Positions 1 to 19,421 are shown, counted from the stretch's first letter. The stretch: 47,824 nucleotides of DNA from Paracoccaceae bacterium (GCA_028875855.1 JAGWVA010000028.1:1-47824); one strand, 5' to 3'. Numbers and translations: made by a program. Notes: generated from the letters alone by a model not told the origin.

Positions 1-142
1 GGAAATGGTGATGCCGGGCGACAACCTGAAGTTCGAGGTCGAACTGATCGCCCCGATCGCCATGGAAGAAAAGCTGCGCTTCGCCATCCGCGAAGGCGGC
101 CGCACCGTCGGCGCCGGCGTCGTCTCGAAGATCATCGCCTGA
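1..142 (+). CDS. tuf: Elongation factor Tu, first copy (3' end only)
   Basis: Last 46 codons and TGA stop of an EF-Tu gene whose 5' part lies outside the window. EF-Tu is the GTPase that delivers aminoacyl-tRNA to the ribosome; this piece is the end of the C-terminal beta-barrel (domain III). Bases 1-139 are identical to bases 19272-19410 of the complete tuf copy; the two genes first differ at the third position of the final Ala codon (GCC here, GCG there) and in the stop codon (TGA here, TAA there). Such identity between paralogues in one genome points to gene conversion. The gene is followed by a terminator at 165-190, so it appears to end its own transcription unit. Confidence 0.97.
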   Translation, partial: EMVMPGDNLKFEVELIAPIAMEEKLRFAIREGGRTVGAGVVSKIIA

Positions 143-164
143 TTTCGGTCCCCTGACCGATGCG

Positions 165-190
165 ACGGGCGCCCTGACGGGCGCCCGTTT
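165..190 (+). terminator. Intrinsic terminator after first tuf copy
   Basis: A perfect 10-bp stem (165-174 with 179-188), loop TGAC, GC-rich, ends in a short TTT. The T tract is weak, but stem quality and position 22 bases after the tuf stop support termination. Confidence 0.7.
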
Positions 191-280
191 GCGTTTGCGC
201 AGCCCCTCTTGCGTCCGGTCAATGACCCTGCCGGCTCTCCGCCCTTGACTGGTCCGGTGCATGTCCAAGAGGAGGCGAAG

Positions 281-709
281 ATGCGGAAACTGACACTGGC
301 TCTGGTGCCGCTTGCGTTGACGCTCTTGCCGGGGTCCTTGCTGGCCGCGGACAAGGCGATGTCGATCGGCCAGTTCGAATATCTCAACAGTTGCGCGCAG
401 TGCCACGGCGCCGCAGGCAAGGGCGACGGCCCGCTGGCGGCCGCCCTGAAGGCCGGCGCGCCTGACCTGACGCAGTTGCAGAAGGCCAATGGCGGGGTGT
501 TCCCGGTCAGCCGCGTCTATCAGATCATCAACGGCGGCGTGCAGGTGCCGGGCCACGGCAAGCCCGAGATGCTGGCCTGGGGCTTCCGCTACCGCAGCGA
601 GGCGCCGGGCGCGCTTGGGCCCTATTACACCCCGGAAGACGAAAGGGCCTATGTCGAGGTCCGCCTGCTGGCCCTCGTCGAATACATCGCCGCGCTTCAG
701 GCAAAGTGA
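281..709 (+). CDS. Small periplasmic class I cytochrome c
   Basis: A 142-residue secreted monohaem cytochrome c. A signal peptide is clear: Met-Arg-Lys, then a hydrophobic stretch of about 18 residues and a likely cleavage near SLLAA (residues 19-23). The haem site is C38-A-Q-C41-H42, followed by the GAAGKGDG motif typical of class I cytochromes; Met97 (KPEM) is a possible sixth ligand. The ATG at 281 is chosen because AGAGGAGG lies just upstream and the signal peptide begins there; an upstream in-frame ATG at 209 lacks both. It sits alone between the tuf terminator and tRNA-Trp. The electron-transfer partner cannot be told from the context, and the haem would be attached by the Ccm system outside the window. 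Confidence 0.88.
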   Translation: MRKLTLALVPLALTLLPGSLLAADKAMSIGQFEYLNSCAQCHGAAGKGDGPLAAALKAGAPDLTQLQKANGGVFPVSRVYQIINGGVQVPGHGKPEMLAWGFRYRSEAPGALGPYYTPEDERAYVEVRLLALVEYIAALQAK

Positions 710-758
710 CCGTTCCGCAGAGGCCGTCCGGTTTCCGCGAGGTGGGCGCAAATGCCCC

Positions 759-787
759 TTGATTTCACCCGGTTCCTGCCGTAGCAC
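759..787 (+). promoter_or_regulatory. Probable promoter of tRNA-Trp
   Basis: TTGATT (759-764), 17-base spacer, TAGCAC (782-787), ending 13 bases before the mature tRNA 5' end. The -10 is a moderate match only; the spacing and position are what support it. Confidence 0.45.
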
Positions 788-800
788 CCGCCCACGGCCT

Positions 801-876
801 AGGGGTATAGCTCAGTTGGTAGAGCATCGGTCTCCAAAACCGAGGGTCGCGGGTTCGAGTCCTGCTGCCCCTGCCA
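801..876 (+). tRNA. trnW: tRNA-Trp (anticodon CCA)
   Basis: A 76-nt cloverleaf with encoded CCA (874-876). The acceptor stem AGGGGTA (801-807) pairs with TGCCCCT (866-872) with one T-G wobble; D arm GCTC/GAGC; anticodon stem TCGGT (827-831)/ACCGA (839-843) encloses a 7-base loop with anticodon CCA at 834-836; the T arm carries GGTTCGAGTCC. Discriminator base is G873. A tRNA-Trp directly upstream of secE-nusG is a common alphaproteobacterial arrangement. Confidence 0.97.
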
Positions 877-937
877 GCCGTTCATCCGATCATGGCGCGG
901 CTTGCGGCCGTCCCGGACCTGCGCGGCGAGGTCGGGC

Positions 938-966
938 TTGAACTGCGGGGCCTTTGGTCGTATCTG
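938..966 (+). promoter_or_regulatory. Probable promoter of secE
   Basis: TTGAAC (938-943), 17-base spacer, TATCTG (961-966). It lies about 30 bases before the secE ATG, giving a short leader. Sequence-only call. Confidence 0.5.
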
Positions 967-996
967 GCCCGGAATGGAATTCGTCAGGACAGCGGT

Positions 997-1194
997 ATGG
1001 CACAGGTGAACCCCCTCAAGTTCGTTCAGCAGGTCCGCTCGGAGGTGAGCAAGGTCGCCTGGCCGAGCCGCCGCGAGGTCATGCTGACCACGCTGATGGT
1101 GTTCGTGATGGCCGTCATCACGGCGACCTTCTTCTCGCTGGTCGATATCCTGATCCGCACCGGGCTGACCCAACTTCTGGGTATGTTCAAGTAA
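997..1194 (+). CDS. secE: Preprotein translocase subunit SecE
   Basis: 65-residue single-span form of SecE, the essential small subunit that clamps SecY in the inner-membrane SecYEG channel. It has the conserved amphipathic segment before the membrane (residues about 5-28, with VRSEVSKVAWPSRREV; the WPSR motif is the family hallmark), then one transmembrane helix (about 31-52). The ATG at 997 gives the family's usual N-terminus and length; longer in-frame starts upstream would run back into the tRNA-secE spacer. It lies downstream of tRNA-Trp and upstream of nusG, but a strong hairpin plus T tract at 1272-1304 separates it from nusG. Confidence 0.95.
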   Translation: MAQVNPLKFVQQVRSEVSKVAWPSRREVMLTTLMVFVMAVITATFFSLVDILIRTGLTQLLGMFK

Positions 1195-1271
1195 GCAGCG
1201 TGGCTGCCGGCGCCGAAGCCCTTGAATTCTGTTGCGCTGCTTTGTATGCGGGACCGGATTTCGGCAACAGG

Positions 1272-1304
1272 GCGCGCGGCGATTCGGGCCGCGCGCTGTT
1301 TTTT
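1272..1304 (+). terminator. Terminator-like hairpin between secE and nusG
   Basis: A 9-bp perfect GC stem (1272-1280 with 1288-1296), 7-base loop, then TG and six consecutive T (1299-1304). This is one of the most canonical intrinsic terminators in the window, although secE and nusG are usually cotranscribed. It could be a partial terminator, or nusG may have its own promoter in the 75-base interval after it, where no convincing -35/-10 pair is visible. Confidence 0.7.
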
Positions 1305-1379
1305 GTTCCGAAGCGGCGGGAAATCGCCTGATTAACAGAATGTCCGGCGACTGGGCCGGCTTGACGGGGTGACGAACAG

Positions 1380-1913
1380 ATGGCCAAGCGTTGGTATTCG
1401 GTGAGCGTTCTCTCGAACTTCGAGAAGAAGATCGCCGAACAGATCAAGCAGGCCGTTGCGGACGCGAGCCTTGAGGACGAGATCGACGAAGTTCTCGTTC
1501 CCACCGAAGAGGTGATCGAGGTTCGCCGCGGCAAGAAAGTCACGTCCGAACGGCGCTTCATGCCGGGCTACGTGCTCGTGCACATGGAGATGTCGAACCG
1601 GGGCTATCACCTGATCTCGTCCATCAATCGCGTGACGGGCTTCCTTGGTCCGCAGGGCAAGCCGATGCCGATGCGCGACGACGAGGTCAACGCGATCCTG
1701 CACCGTGTCGAGGAAGGGGAGGTCGCGCCGCGCAACCTCATCCATTTCGAGGTGGGCGAGCAGGTTCAGGTGACCGACGGCCCGTTCGAAGGCTTCTCGG
1801 GCATGGTCGAAGGTGTGGACGAAGAACACAGCCGCCTGAAGGTGACCGTGTCGATCTTCGGCCGGGCGACGCCGGTCGAACTGGAATTCACGCAGGTGTC
1901 GAAAAGCGCCTGA
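1380..1913 (+). CDS. nusG: Transcription elongation/antitermination factor NusG
   Basis: 177 residues, full length. NusG binds the RNA polymerase clamp helices, suppresses pausing, and links polymerase to Rho or to ribosomal protein S10 (NusE, encoded here at 19463). The N-terminal NGN domain begins KRWYSVSVLSNFEKK, with FMPGYVLVHMEM (about residues 60-71) and VTGFLGPQGKP (about 85-96). The C-terminal KOW domain has VTDGPFEGFSGMVEGVDEE and the linker, ending in FGRATPVELEF. The ATG directly precedes the conserved KRWY start. Ninety-four bases downstream lies rplK, with three perfect hairpins between them. Confidence 0.98.
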   Translation: MAKRWYSVSVLSNFEKKIAEQIKQAVADASLEDEIDEVLVPTEEVIEVRRGKKVTSERRFMPGYVLVHMEMSNRGYHLISSINRVTGFLGPQGKPMPMRDDEVNAILHRVEEGEVAPRNLIHFEVGEQVQVTDGPFEGFSGMVEGVDEEHSRLKVTVSIFGRATPVELEFTQVSKSA

Positions 1914-1915
1914 GT

Positions 1916-1986
1916 GACCTCGTGGGAGGTCGTGCGGGTTCGCCCGCAGGCCGGACCACTAAACCAATGCCCCGAATGAGCGGGGC
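1916..1986 (+). promoter_or_regulatory. Three consecutive hairpins in the nusG-rplK spacer (L11 operon leader)
   Basis: Three perfect stems in a row: 1916-1921/1926-1931 (loop GTGG), 1933-1938/1943-1948 (loop TTCG) and 1969-1974/1981-1986 (loop AATGAG). None has a T tract. The last ends 21 bases before the rplK ATG, whose Shine-Dalgarno AGAAGGAGAGG follows it. In E. coli the rplKA leader is the target of L1 autoregulation; I infer a similar role here but do not see a certain mimic of the 23S L1 site. Confidence 0.5.
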
Positions 1987-2007
1987 GGTGACAGAAGGAG
2001 AGGCCTG

Positions 2008-2460
2008 ATGGCCAAGAAAGTCATGGGGCAGCTGAAGCTGCAGGTGAAGGCGGGCCAAGCCACGCCGACGCCGCCCGTCGGTCCGGCGCTCGGTCAGCGC
2101 GGTCTGAACATCATGCAATTCTGCAAGGACTTCAACGCGAAGACCCAGCAGATGGAGCCGGGCTCGCCCGTTCCGACCATCATCACCTACTATCAGGACA
2201 AGTCGTTCACGATCGAACTGAAGTCCCCGCCGGCGTCCTACTTCCTCAAGAAGGCCGCGGGTCTGAAGCCGGTCGGCAAGCGCAACCGTCCGAAGGCCTC
2301 GACGAAGCCGGGCCGCGAAGTCGCGGGGACCGTGACCGTCGCGCAGGTGCGCGAGATCGCGGAAGCGAAGATGAAGGATCTCAACGCCAACACGATCGAG
2401 GGCGCGATGCAGATCATCCTCGGCTCGGCGCGGTCGATGGGTATCGAGGTGAAGGGGTAA
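2008..2460 (+). CDS. rplK: 50S ribosomal protein L11
   Basis: 150 residues. L11 binds the GTPase-associated centre of 23S rRNA with L10/L12 and helps activate elongation factors and RelA. The N-terminal domain has the [23 protein letters not shown] signature (about residues 10-32); the C-terminal RNA-binding domain ends in [12 protein letters not shown]. It is about eight residues longer than the E. coli protein because of a basic insert in the inter-domain region ([14 protein letters not shown]), which I regard as a lineage feature. The start has a strong Shine-Dalgarno. The stop is followed after 3 bases by rplA, so the two are translationally close. Confidence 0.98.
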   Translation: MAKKVMGQLKLQVKAGQATPTPPVGPALGQRGLNIMQFCKDFNAKTQQMEPGSPVPTIITYYQDKSFTIELKSPPASYFLKKAAGLKPVGKRNRPKASTKPGREVAGTVTVAQVREIAEAKMKDLNANTIEGAMQIILGSARSMGIEVKG

Positions 2461-2463
2461 ATC

Positions 2464-3162
2464 ATGGCGAAGCTTGGTAAACGGACGCGCGTCGCGCGGG
2501 AAGCCTTCGCCGGCAAGGCGAGCATGGCTCTGGAAGAAGCGGTCGCGCTGGTGAAGTCGGCGGCTTCGGCGAAATTCGACGAGACGGTCGAGATCGCGAT
2601 GAACCTTGGCGTCGATCCGCGTCACGCTGACCAGATGGTCCGCGGCGTGGTGCAACTGCCGAACGGCACGGGCAAGACGGTGCGTGTCGCCGTTTTCGCG
2701 CGCGGCGTGAAGGCTGACGAGGCGAAGGCCGCCGGGGCGGAAATCGTCGGCGCCGAAGACCTGATGGAAACCATCCAGTCCGGCAAGATCGAGTTCGACC
2801 GTTGCATCGCGACGCCGGACATGATGCCGCTGGTCGGCCGTCTGGGCAAGATCCTCGGGCCGCGCAACCTGATGCCGAACCCGAAGGTTGGCACGGTGAC
2901 GATGGATGTCGCCAACGCGGTCAAGGCCGCGAAGGGTGGCGAGGTGCAGTTCAAGGCCGAGAAGGCCGGCGTCGTGCACGCTGGCGTGGGCAAGGTGTCC
3001 TTCGATCAGGCGAAGCTTGTCGAGAACATCCGCGCTTTCGTGGATGCCGTGAACCGCGCGAAGCCCTCGGGCGCGAAGGGGACCTATGTGAAGAAGGTCT
3101 CGCTCTCGTCCTCGATGGGGCCGGGCGTGTCGATCGACATCGCGTCGGCCGGCAGCAACTGA
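2464..3162 (+). CDS. rplA: 50S ribosomal protein L1
   Basis: 232 residues, standard length. L1 forms the mobile L1 stalk that releases deacylated tRNA from the E site; in many bacteria it also represses translation of its own rplKA mRNA. Recognisable segments are [16 protein letters not shown] (about 45-60), the domain II part with [16 protein letters not shown] (about 137-152) and the closing [14 protein letters not shown]. It starts 3 bases after rplK and is followed by a good terminator at 3183-3214, which ends the secE/nusG-rplKA block before a convergent gene. Confidence 0.98.
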   Translation: MAKLGKRTRVAREAFAGKASMALEEAVALVKSAASAKFDETVEIAMNLGVDPRHADQMVRGVVQLPNGTGKTVRVAVFARGVKADEAKAAGAEIVGAEDLMETIQSGKIEFDRCIATPDMMPLVGRLGKILGPRNLMPNPKVGTVTMDVANAVKAAKGGEVQFKAEKAGVVHAGVGKVSFDQAKLVENIRAFVDAVNRAKPSGAKGTYVKKVSLSSSMGPGVSIDIASAGSN

Positions 3163-3182
3163 TCTTCGATCCGATCTGAACG

Positions 3183-3214
3183 AAGGCCCATCCCGCCGGG
3201 GTGGGCCTTTTTCT
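3183..3214 (+). terminator. Intrinsic terminator after rplA
   Basis: A 12-bp stem (AAGGCCCATCCC with GGGGTGGGCCTT, one T-G wobble), 3-base loop and five T, 20 bases after the rplA stop. On the opposite strand the T tract is poor, so it probably serves rplA rather than the convergent gene. Confidence 0.9.
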
Positions 3215-3221
3215 TTGCGGC

Positions 3222-3821
3222 TCAGCGTATTCGGGCCGTCCGCCGCCGCAAGCCTGCCCCGAGGCCAAGCGCCGTAGCAAGCAGAAGCCCACCGGTCGGC
3301 AGCGGCACGGGCGAGGGTCCGGCCTGGGGCGGCTGTGTCGGGGCCGGAGTGTAAGAGACGACGACCGAGAACCCGCCGCTGTTGTCCCAGTAATAACTGT
3401 CGTTGTAGCCGAGGAAGAGATAGGCCGGGCCGCCGGTCGGCGCGAGAAAGGTTCTGTTGCTGCCGATCTCGAATGCGGACCCGATGGCGGAAATCGCACT
3501 GGCGGAGGAGCTGAAGATCCCGATCAGCGATCCGAACGGCAAGCCGTTGTAAAGCGTGGCCAATCCGTCGGGCGTTGTCGAATTGGTGGGGCCGCCATAG
3601 CTGGAAGGCGCGCCGTAATAGGCGGTGCCGCTGGCGGTGACGGTCAGCGCGTCCGCGGTGAAATCGAGCGTGCCGAGCAGGGCGGCGATGCTGCCGCCGG
3701 GCGCCCCGGGCGTGAGCGTCGTCTTGGCGGAGACATAGGTGGTGACGCTGGCCGCCTGCGCGGCGATCGCGATCACGACGAAGATCGCGGCAAGCGGAAA
3801 GCGGGGCAGGGGTCGGCTCAT
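3222..3821 (-). CDS. VPLPA-CTERM sorting-domain surface protein
   Basis: 199-residue exported protein of unknown function. The N-terminus is a signal peptide ([20 protein letters not shown]). The last 28 residues form the tripartite signal of the VPLPA-CTERM class: VPLPTGG, a hydrophobic helix ([13 protein letters not shown]) and a basic tail (RRRTARIR). In this system an exosortase, not in the window, cleaves near the motif and the protein goes to the cell surface. The middle (Ser/Thr/Gly/Ala-rich with [19 protein letters not shown] near residue 140) is not a domain I can name. The second of two adjacent ATGs (3821) is chosen because GGAG then lies six bases upstream; 3824 is the alternative. 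It points towards rplA and away from rplJ, interrupting the usual rplKA-rplJL run. Confidence 0.8.
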   Translation of the reverse strand: MSRPLPRFPLAAIFVVIAIAAQAASVTTYVSAKTTLTPGAPGGSIAALLGTLDFTADALTVTASGTAYYGAPSSYGGPTNSTTPDGLATLYNGLPFGSLIGIFSSSASAISAIGSAFEIGSNRTFLAPTGGPAYLFLGYNDSYYWDNSGGFSVVVSYTPAPTQPPQAGPSPVPLPTGGLLLATALGLGAGLRRRTARIR

Positions 3822-3824
3822 CAT

Positions 3825-4208
3825 GTGCTCCAGCGGCTCAGGTGCGGGGCAATCTGGCGCATCGGGGTTATGAAAACGTTACCCCCGGGCGACATCCCTT
3901 GGCGCGGATCGGGGCGCGATCGGACAATCTTTGCCTTTCGCGCGCGTTGCCCCTTTTCTTCTGCCGCGAAACTGCCTAGTAACCCCCGGTCTGGTCTCCC
4001 GAGGATTCGGGGGGCCCGATACTTCGTCCGAGACGGCGGGTGGCGCGCAAACGCCTTAATGTCCTGCCCGAGATGGGGAACGAGACGGATTTCTTGGGGG
4101 GCGACCCTCGGGCGATATTGGCCTCGGGACCCAAGCGGACCCGACGCGCCGGCCCCGGGCCGGTGCAGAACTGAGCCGGGGGGCAACCCCCAACCTTGGA
4201 GTGAAACT
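3825..4208 (+). other. 384-base intergenic region and rplJ leader
   Basis: No gene seen. It must hold the divergent promoters of the VPLPA-CTERM gene and of rplJ. A weak candidate for rplJ is TTTTCT (3954-3959), 17 bases, TAGTAA (3977-3982). The region contains GC-rich self-complementary blocks, for example around 4148-4163 (CCGGCCCCGGGCCGG), consistent with a long structured leader as expected for the L10-autoregulated rplJL mRNA, but I cannot assign the L10 site. An open frame runs through it in phase with rplJ, but has no L10-like content and no ribosome binding site. Confidence 0.6.
4178..4191 (+). promoter_or_regulatory. G/C hairpin just before the rplJ ribosome binding site
   Basis: Six G, CAA, five C: a compact stem ending seven bases before the rplJ GGAG. 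Such a structure could modulate access to the ribosome binding site of the GTG-started rplJ. Confidence 0.4.
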
Positions 4209-4724
4209 GTGGATAGAGCCCAGAAAGAGAAAGTGGTCGAGGAACTCGGCCAGATCTTCGAAAGCTCTGGCGTAGTCGTGGTTGCACACTACGAAGGTCT
4301 CACGGTTGCGGACATGCAGGGCCTGCGCGCGCAGATGCGCGACGTTGGTGGTTCTGTACGCGTTGCCAAGAACAGGCTCGCCAAGATCGCCCTTGAAGGG
4401 AAGCCCTGCGAAAGCATCGGTGACCTCCTCACGGGCATGACCGTCCTCGCCTATTCCGAAGATCCCGTCGCCGCGGCGAAGGTTTCGGACGCGTTTGCCA
4501 AGACGAACGACAAGTTCGTCATCCTTGGCGGCGCGATGGGCAGCACGGCCCTGGATCCGGCCGGTGTGAAGGCTGTGGCAGGGATGCCGTCGCGCGAAGA
4601 GCTTATCGCTCAGGTCGTGGCCTGCATCGGTGCCCCGGCGTCGAACATCGCCGGTGCCATTGGCGCACCTGCTTCCAACATCGCGGGTATTCTCTCGACG
4701 CTCGAAGAGCGTGAGGCTGCCTGA
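4209..4724 (+). CDS. rplJ: 50S ribosomal protein L10
   Basis: 171 residues, starting at GTG 4209. L10 anchors L7/L12 dimers to the ribosomal stalk and, as the L10-L12 complex, represses its own mRNA in other bacteria. The start is set by TTGGAG seven bases upstream and by the alphaproteobacterial N-terminus (M/V)[12 protein letters not shown]; no ATG fits. The rRNA-binding domain has [13 protein letters not shown] (about residues 48-60). The C-terminal helix carries an 11-residue tandem repeat, [11 protein letters not shown] (140-150) and [11 protein letters not shown] (151-161). This is the L12-dimer binding region; a doubled motif is a known bacterial L10 pattern, and the two copies use different codons, so the duplication is old. 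rplL follows after 69 bases. Confidence 0.95.
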   Translation: MDRAQKEKVVEELGQIFESSGVVVVAHYEGLTVADMQGLRAQMRDVGGSVRVAKNRLAKIALEGKPCESIGDLLTGMTVLAYSEDPVAAAKVSDAFAKTNDKFVILGGAMGSTALDPAGVKAVAGMPSREELIAQVVACIGAPASNIAGAIGAPASNIAGILSTLEEREAA

Positions 4725-4793
4725 AGCAATCCCGGACCGACGTAGGGTTGATCCCGAGACGTTGGAACCCATCTTGATAGAACGGAACAGAAA

Positions 4794-5171
4794 ATGGCTG
4801 ATCTGAACAAACTCGCCGAAGAGATCGTGGGCCTCACGCTTCTCGAAGCCCAAGAACTGAAGACCATCCTGAAGGACAAGTACGGCATCGAGCCGGCCGC
4901 CGGTGGCGCCGTCATGATGGCCGCTGGTCCGGCCGCGGCGGCTGCCCCGGCGGAAGAAGAAAAGACCGAATTCGACGTCATCCTCGTCGAAGCTGGCGCC
5001 AACAAGATCAACGTGATCAAGGAAGTGCGCGGCATCACCGGTCTTGGCCTGAAGGAAGCCAAGGACCTCGTCGAAGCTGGCGGCAAGGTCAAGGAAGCTG
5101 CTTCCAAGGCCGACGCGGAAGACGTGAAGAAGAAGCTCGAAGCGGCTGGCGCCAAGGTCGAGCTGAAGTAA
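4794..5171 (+). CDS. rplL: 50S ribosomal protein L7/L12
   Basis: 125 residues, standard. L12 forms the mobile stalk dimers that recruit and activate translational GTPases. The N-terminal dimerisation part (residues 1-35, [19 protein letters not shown]) is followed by an Ala/Pro/Gly-rich hinge (about 36-55) and the C-terminal factor-binding domain with [18 protein letters not shown] and [17 protein letters not shown]. The protein is normally made in excess over the rest of the ribosome. Downstream, the 241-base gap to rpoB holds two strong hairpins (5208-5236 and 5246-5279) where attenuation or RNase processing could set the L12:RpoB ratio. Confidence 0.98.
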   Translation: MADLNKLAEEIVGLTLLEAQELKTILKDKYGIEPAAGGAVMMAAGPAAAAAPAEEEKTEFDVILVEAGANKINVIKEVRGITGLGLKEAKDLVEAGGKVKEAASKADAEDVKKKLEAAGAKVELK

Positions 5172-5207
5172 TCCGTGGCGCTTCACGCGCCAGGGTTGTA
5201 AGACACG

Positions 5208-5279
5208 GCAGGGTCCGACCGGTTGTCGGGCCCTGCTGAGCCTGTCTTGGAAGGGGCCGTTGCGGCTGCCCCTTCCAAG
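5208..5279 (+). promoter_or_regulatory. Two long hairpins in the rplL-rpoB spacer (candidate attenuator/RNase III site)
   Basis: First hairpin: 5208-5219 with 5225-5236, 12 bp with one T-G wobble and loop CGGTT, no T tract. Second: CTTGGAAGGGG (5246-5256) with CCCCTTCCAAG (5269-5279), extended inward by GCCG/CGGC around a TTG loop with a two-base bulge, so about 15 bp in all. In E. coli the same interval contains an attenuator and an RNase III cut that lower rpoBC expression relative to rplJL; position and structure suggest the same here. Confidence 0.55.
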
Positions 5280-5412
5280 GCAGGGTCACGGTTCGGGAGC
5301 AGGCCTGTGGGAAGGCCGGCATGAATGGAACCAGACCCCCTTGTTTCGCAAGCGGCATCCGCCGAGGCCCGGCGGCCGGATGCCCGCGAAAGACAGAAAG
5401 GTGACCTTGAGC

Positions 5413-9546
<4,134 letters not shown>

Positions 9547-9592
9547 GGGCGGTCGCGCCCTCCTCTCCCATCCTTCAGCTTAAGGAAGCACT

Positions 9593-13837
<4,245 letters not shown>

Positions 13838-13858
13838 GCAAGGCCCCCTGAAACAGCG

Positions 13859-13890
13859 AAACCCCCGCCGTGAGGCGGGGGTTTTTCTTT
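13859..13890 (+). terminator. Intrinsic terminator after rpoC
   Basis: Perfect 11-bp stem AAACCCCCGCC (13859-13869) with GGCGGGGGTTT (13874-13884), loop GTGA, then TTCTTT. It sits 22 bases after the rpoC stop. Confidence 0.95.
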
Positions 13891-13959
13891 GCGCAGGATG
13901 GCGCTGGCGCCGTCTGAAATCCCCTGATAGCCATGCCGCATGGGGATCGGGAGGGGCGG

Positions 13960-14868
13960 ATGGCACTTGGCGACAACAGTCGTGGCGCAGCGATCATGGC
14001 GCTGTCGATGGCGTCCTTTACCCTCAATGACACCTGCATGAAATTCGTGACCGAAACGCTTGGCGTCCCCACGCCCGAGGCGACGGCGCTCAGGAATTTC
14101 CTTGTCGTCGCGGGGCTTTTGCTGCTCGCGCCGCGCATGGGCGGGCTGAAGCTGATGCTGCCGGGGGCGCAGGCGCGGCTGGTCGCGCTGCGGTCGGTCG
14201 GCGAAGTCGTGAGCACCGGCACCTATCTCTATGCGCTCAAGCACATGCCGCTGGCGAACCTTTCGGCGATCATGCAGTCGCTTCCGCTCGCGGTGACGCT
14301 GGGTGCGGCGCTCTTTCTGCGCGAGCAGCTGGGCTGGCGCCGCGCCGGCGCGATCCTGATCGGGTTCCTGGGGGTCATGCTGATCGTCCGGCCAGGGCCG
14401 CAGGGCTTCGACGTCTGGGCGCTGCTGGGGCTTGCGTCGGTCGCAGCCGTCACCCTCCGCGATCTTGCGACCCGCAGGCTGCCGCGGGACGTGCCCTCGA
14501 TCACGGTCGCGATCTACGCGGCAGGCTCGGTCTGCCTGCTTGCCGTCCTTTCCACGGGGGTCGATGGCGGATGGCCCCCGGTGCCGCCCGAAGCGGTGAT
14601 CCTGCTCTTCGGGGCAGCGTGCTGCCTTGTCGTGGGCTACATCGCCGCGGTGGCTGCCATGCGGGTGGGCGAGGTCGGCTTTGTCGCCCCGTTCCGCTAC
14701 ACCTCGCTGCTGTGCGCCATCGCCCTTGGCTGGCTGGTCTTCGGACAGTTCCCCGGTCCGCTGACGATGACCGGTGCCGCGATTGTCGTGGCGACCGGGC
14801 TTTTCACACTGTACCGGGAACGCCAGCTGCGCCGCGCCGCGCTCCGGGCGGCCGCGATCGGGGGATGA
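13960..14868 (+). CDS. DMT-superfamily (EamA) transporter
   Basis: 302-residue inner-membrane protein with about ten transmembrane helices, in two EamA halves (about residues 10-140 and 150-285) as usual for drug/metabolite exporters. Typical features are the early GAAIMALSMASFTLNDTCMKF helix and, at the end of the first half, LGWRRAGAILIGFLGVMLIVRPG, the commonest EamA signature. ATG 13960 follows GGGAGGGG directly; ATG 13933 is in frame but has no such site. The gene stands alone between the rpoC terminator and the rpsL promoter; the substrate cannot be deduced. Confidence 0.9.
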   Translation: MALGDNSRGAAIMALSMASFTLNDTCMKFVTETLGVPTPEATALRNFLVVAGLLLLAPRMGGLKLMLPGAQARLVALRSVGEVVSTGTYLYALKHMPLANLSAIMQSLPLAVTLGAALFLREQLGWRRAGAILIGFLGVMLIVRPGPQGFDVWALLGLASVAAVTLRDLATRRLPRDVPSITVAIYAAGSVCLLAVLSTGVDGGWPPVPPEAVILLFGAACCLVVGYIAAVAAMRVGEVGFVAPFRYTSLLCAIALGWLVFGQFPGPLTMTGAAIVVATGLFTLYRERQLRRAALRAAAIGG

Positions 14869-15173
14869 CCCCGGACGGGAGACACCTTTGCCGTCATTGC
14901 AGGGCCTTTGACCCCGGCCCGTGTTGACAAGCCCCGCGACTCCCCATATACGGCCCGCACTTCAGGTGGCGGGGAATGCCTCGGCCGCCTGATCATTACG
15001 AACGGAAGTGGTCAAGATCCGGGTTGATTGCCCCGATCCTCTGGAATTCCACCGCGTCGCCCCGCGTGAGGGGCGCATGCGGTTTTGTGTTTTGCGAGGG
15101 TCGCAGAACACGTCGAGAAGCGGCGCCCCCGGTCGGGGGTGAGTATTGACAGAGCGCAACACGGGGAAAGTGT
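14869..15173 (+). other. 305-base intergenic region: rpsL promoter and structured leader
   Basis: No gene seen. It contains the promoter at 14924-14952 and then a leader of about 214 bases with a hairpin right at the predicted RNA start (TCAGGTGGC 14962-14970 with GCCGCCTGA 14984-14992, one wobble) and another shortly before rpsL (15126-15130/15135-15139, CCCCC/GGGGG, loop GGTC). No terminator for the upstream transporter gene is evident. Confidence 0.6.
14924..14952 (+). promoter_or_regulatory. Strong sigma-70-type promoter of the str operon
   Basis: Perfect -35 TTGACA (14924-14929), 17-base spacer, -10 TATACG (14947-14952). Predicted start near 14959, giving a long leader before rpsL. It is the best promoter match in the window and uses the same -10 hexamer as the rplO candidate at 29463-29491. 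Confidence 0.8.
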
Positions 15174-15545
15174 ATGCCAACTATTCAACAGCTGATCCGC
15201 AAGCCGCGGCAGCCCAACGTCCGGAAGTCCAAGTCGCAGCACTTGGAACAGTGCCCGCAAAAGCGTGGCGTCTGCACGCGCGTCTACACCACGACGCCGA
15301 AGAAGCCGAACTCGGCCATGCGGAAAGTTGCCAAGGTCCGTCTGACCAACGGCTTCGAAGTGATCAGCTACATTCCCGGCGAAAAGCACAACCTGCAGGA
15401 ACACTCGGTGGTTCTGATCCGCGGCGGCCGCGTGAAGGACCTTCCGGGCGTGCGCTACCACATCCTGCGCGGTGTTCTCGACACCCAGGGCGTCAAAGAC
15501 CGTCGTCAGCGTCGTTCGAAATACGGCGCGAAGCGTCCGAAGTGA
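15174..15545 (+). CDS. rpsL: 30S ribosomal protein S12
   Basis: 123 residues, standard. S12 lies at the decoding centre and controls accuracy. The streptomycin-relevant loops are wild type: Lys43 in [13 protein letters not shown] and the Lys in [14 protein letters not shown], whose Asp is the residue methylthiolated by RimO in many bacteria. First gene of the str operon: rpsG follows after 11 bases, then fusA and tuf. The GGGGA six bases before the ATG is the likely ribosome binding site. Confidence 0.98.
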   Translation: MPTIQQLIRKPRQPNVRKSKSQHLEQCPQKRGVCTRVYTTTPKKPNSAMRKVAKVRLTNGFEVISYIPGEKHNLQEHSVVLIRGGRVKDLPGVRYHILRGVLDTQGVKDRRQRRSKYGAKRPK

Positions 15546-15553
15546 GGAGTTGA

Positions 15554-16027
<474 letters not shown>

Positions 16028-16038
16028 GGAGCTCCCTC

Positions 16039-18162
<2,124 letters not shown>

Positions 18163-18165
18163 CGC

Positions 18166-18217
18166 GGGTGGGCGTCTGCCCACCCTACACACCGTAGGGT
18201 GCGTGATCTCACGCACC
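18166..18217 (+). promoter_or_regulatory. Two perfect hairpins in the fusA-tuf spacer
   Basis: GGGTGGGC/GCCCACCC (18166-18173, 18178-18185, loop GTCT) and GGTGCGTGA/TCACGCACC (18198-18206, 18209-18217). No T tract follows. The Shine-Dalgarno of tuf (CAGGAGG) is ten bases further on. They may stabilise or process the transcript so that tuf, needed in large excess, is expressed apart from fusA. Confidence 0.5.
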
Positions 18218-18237
18218 ACCCGTTACAGGAGGCCATG

Positions 18238-19413
<1,176 letters not shown>

Positions 19414-19421
19414 TCGAAGGC

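Noticed and set aside
3201-4208. Upstream in-frame extension of rplJ
   Set aside because: It would cross the rplA terminator and has no L10-like residues; the GTG at 4209 with GGAG fits family length.
15174-15545. Streptomycin-resistance changes in rpsL
   Set aside because: Lys43 and the second key Lys are wild type.
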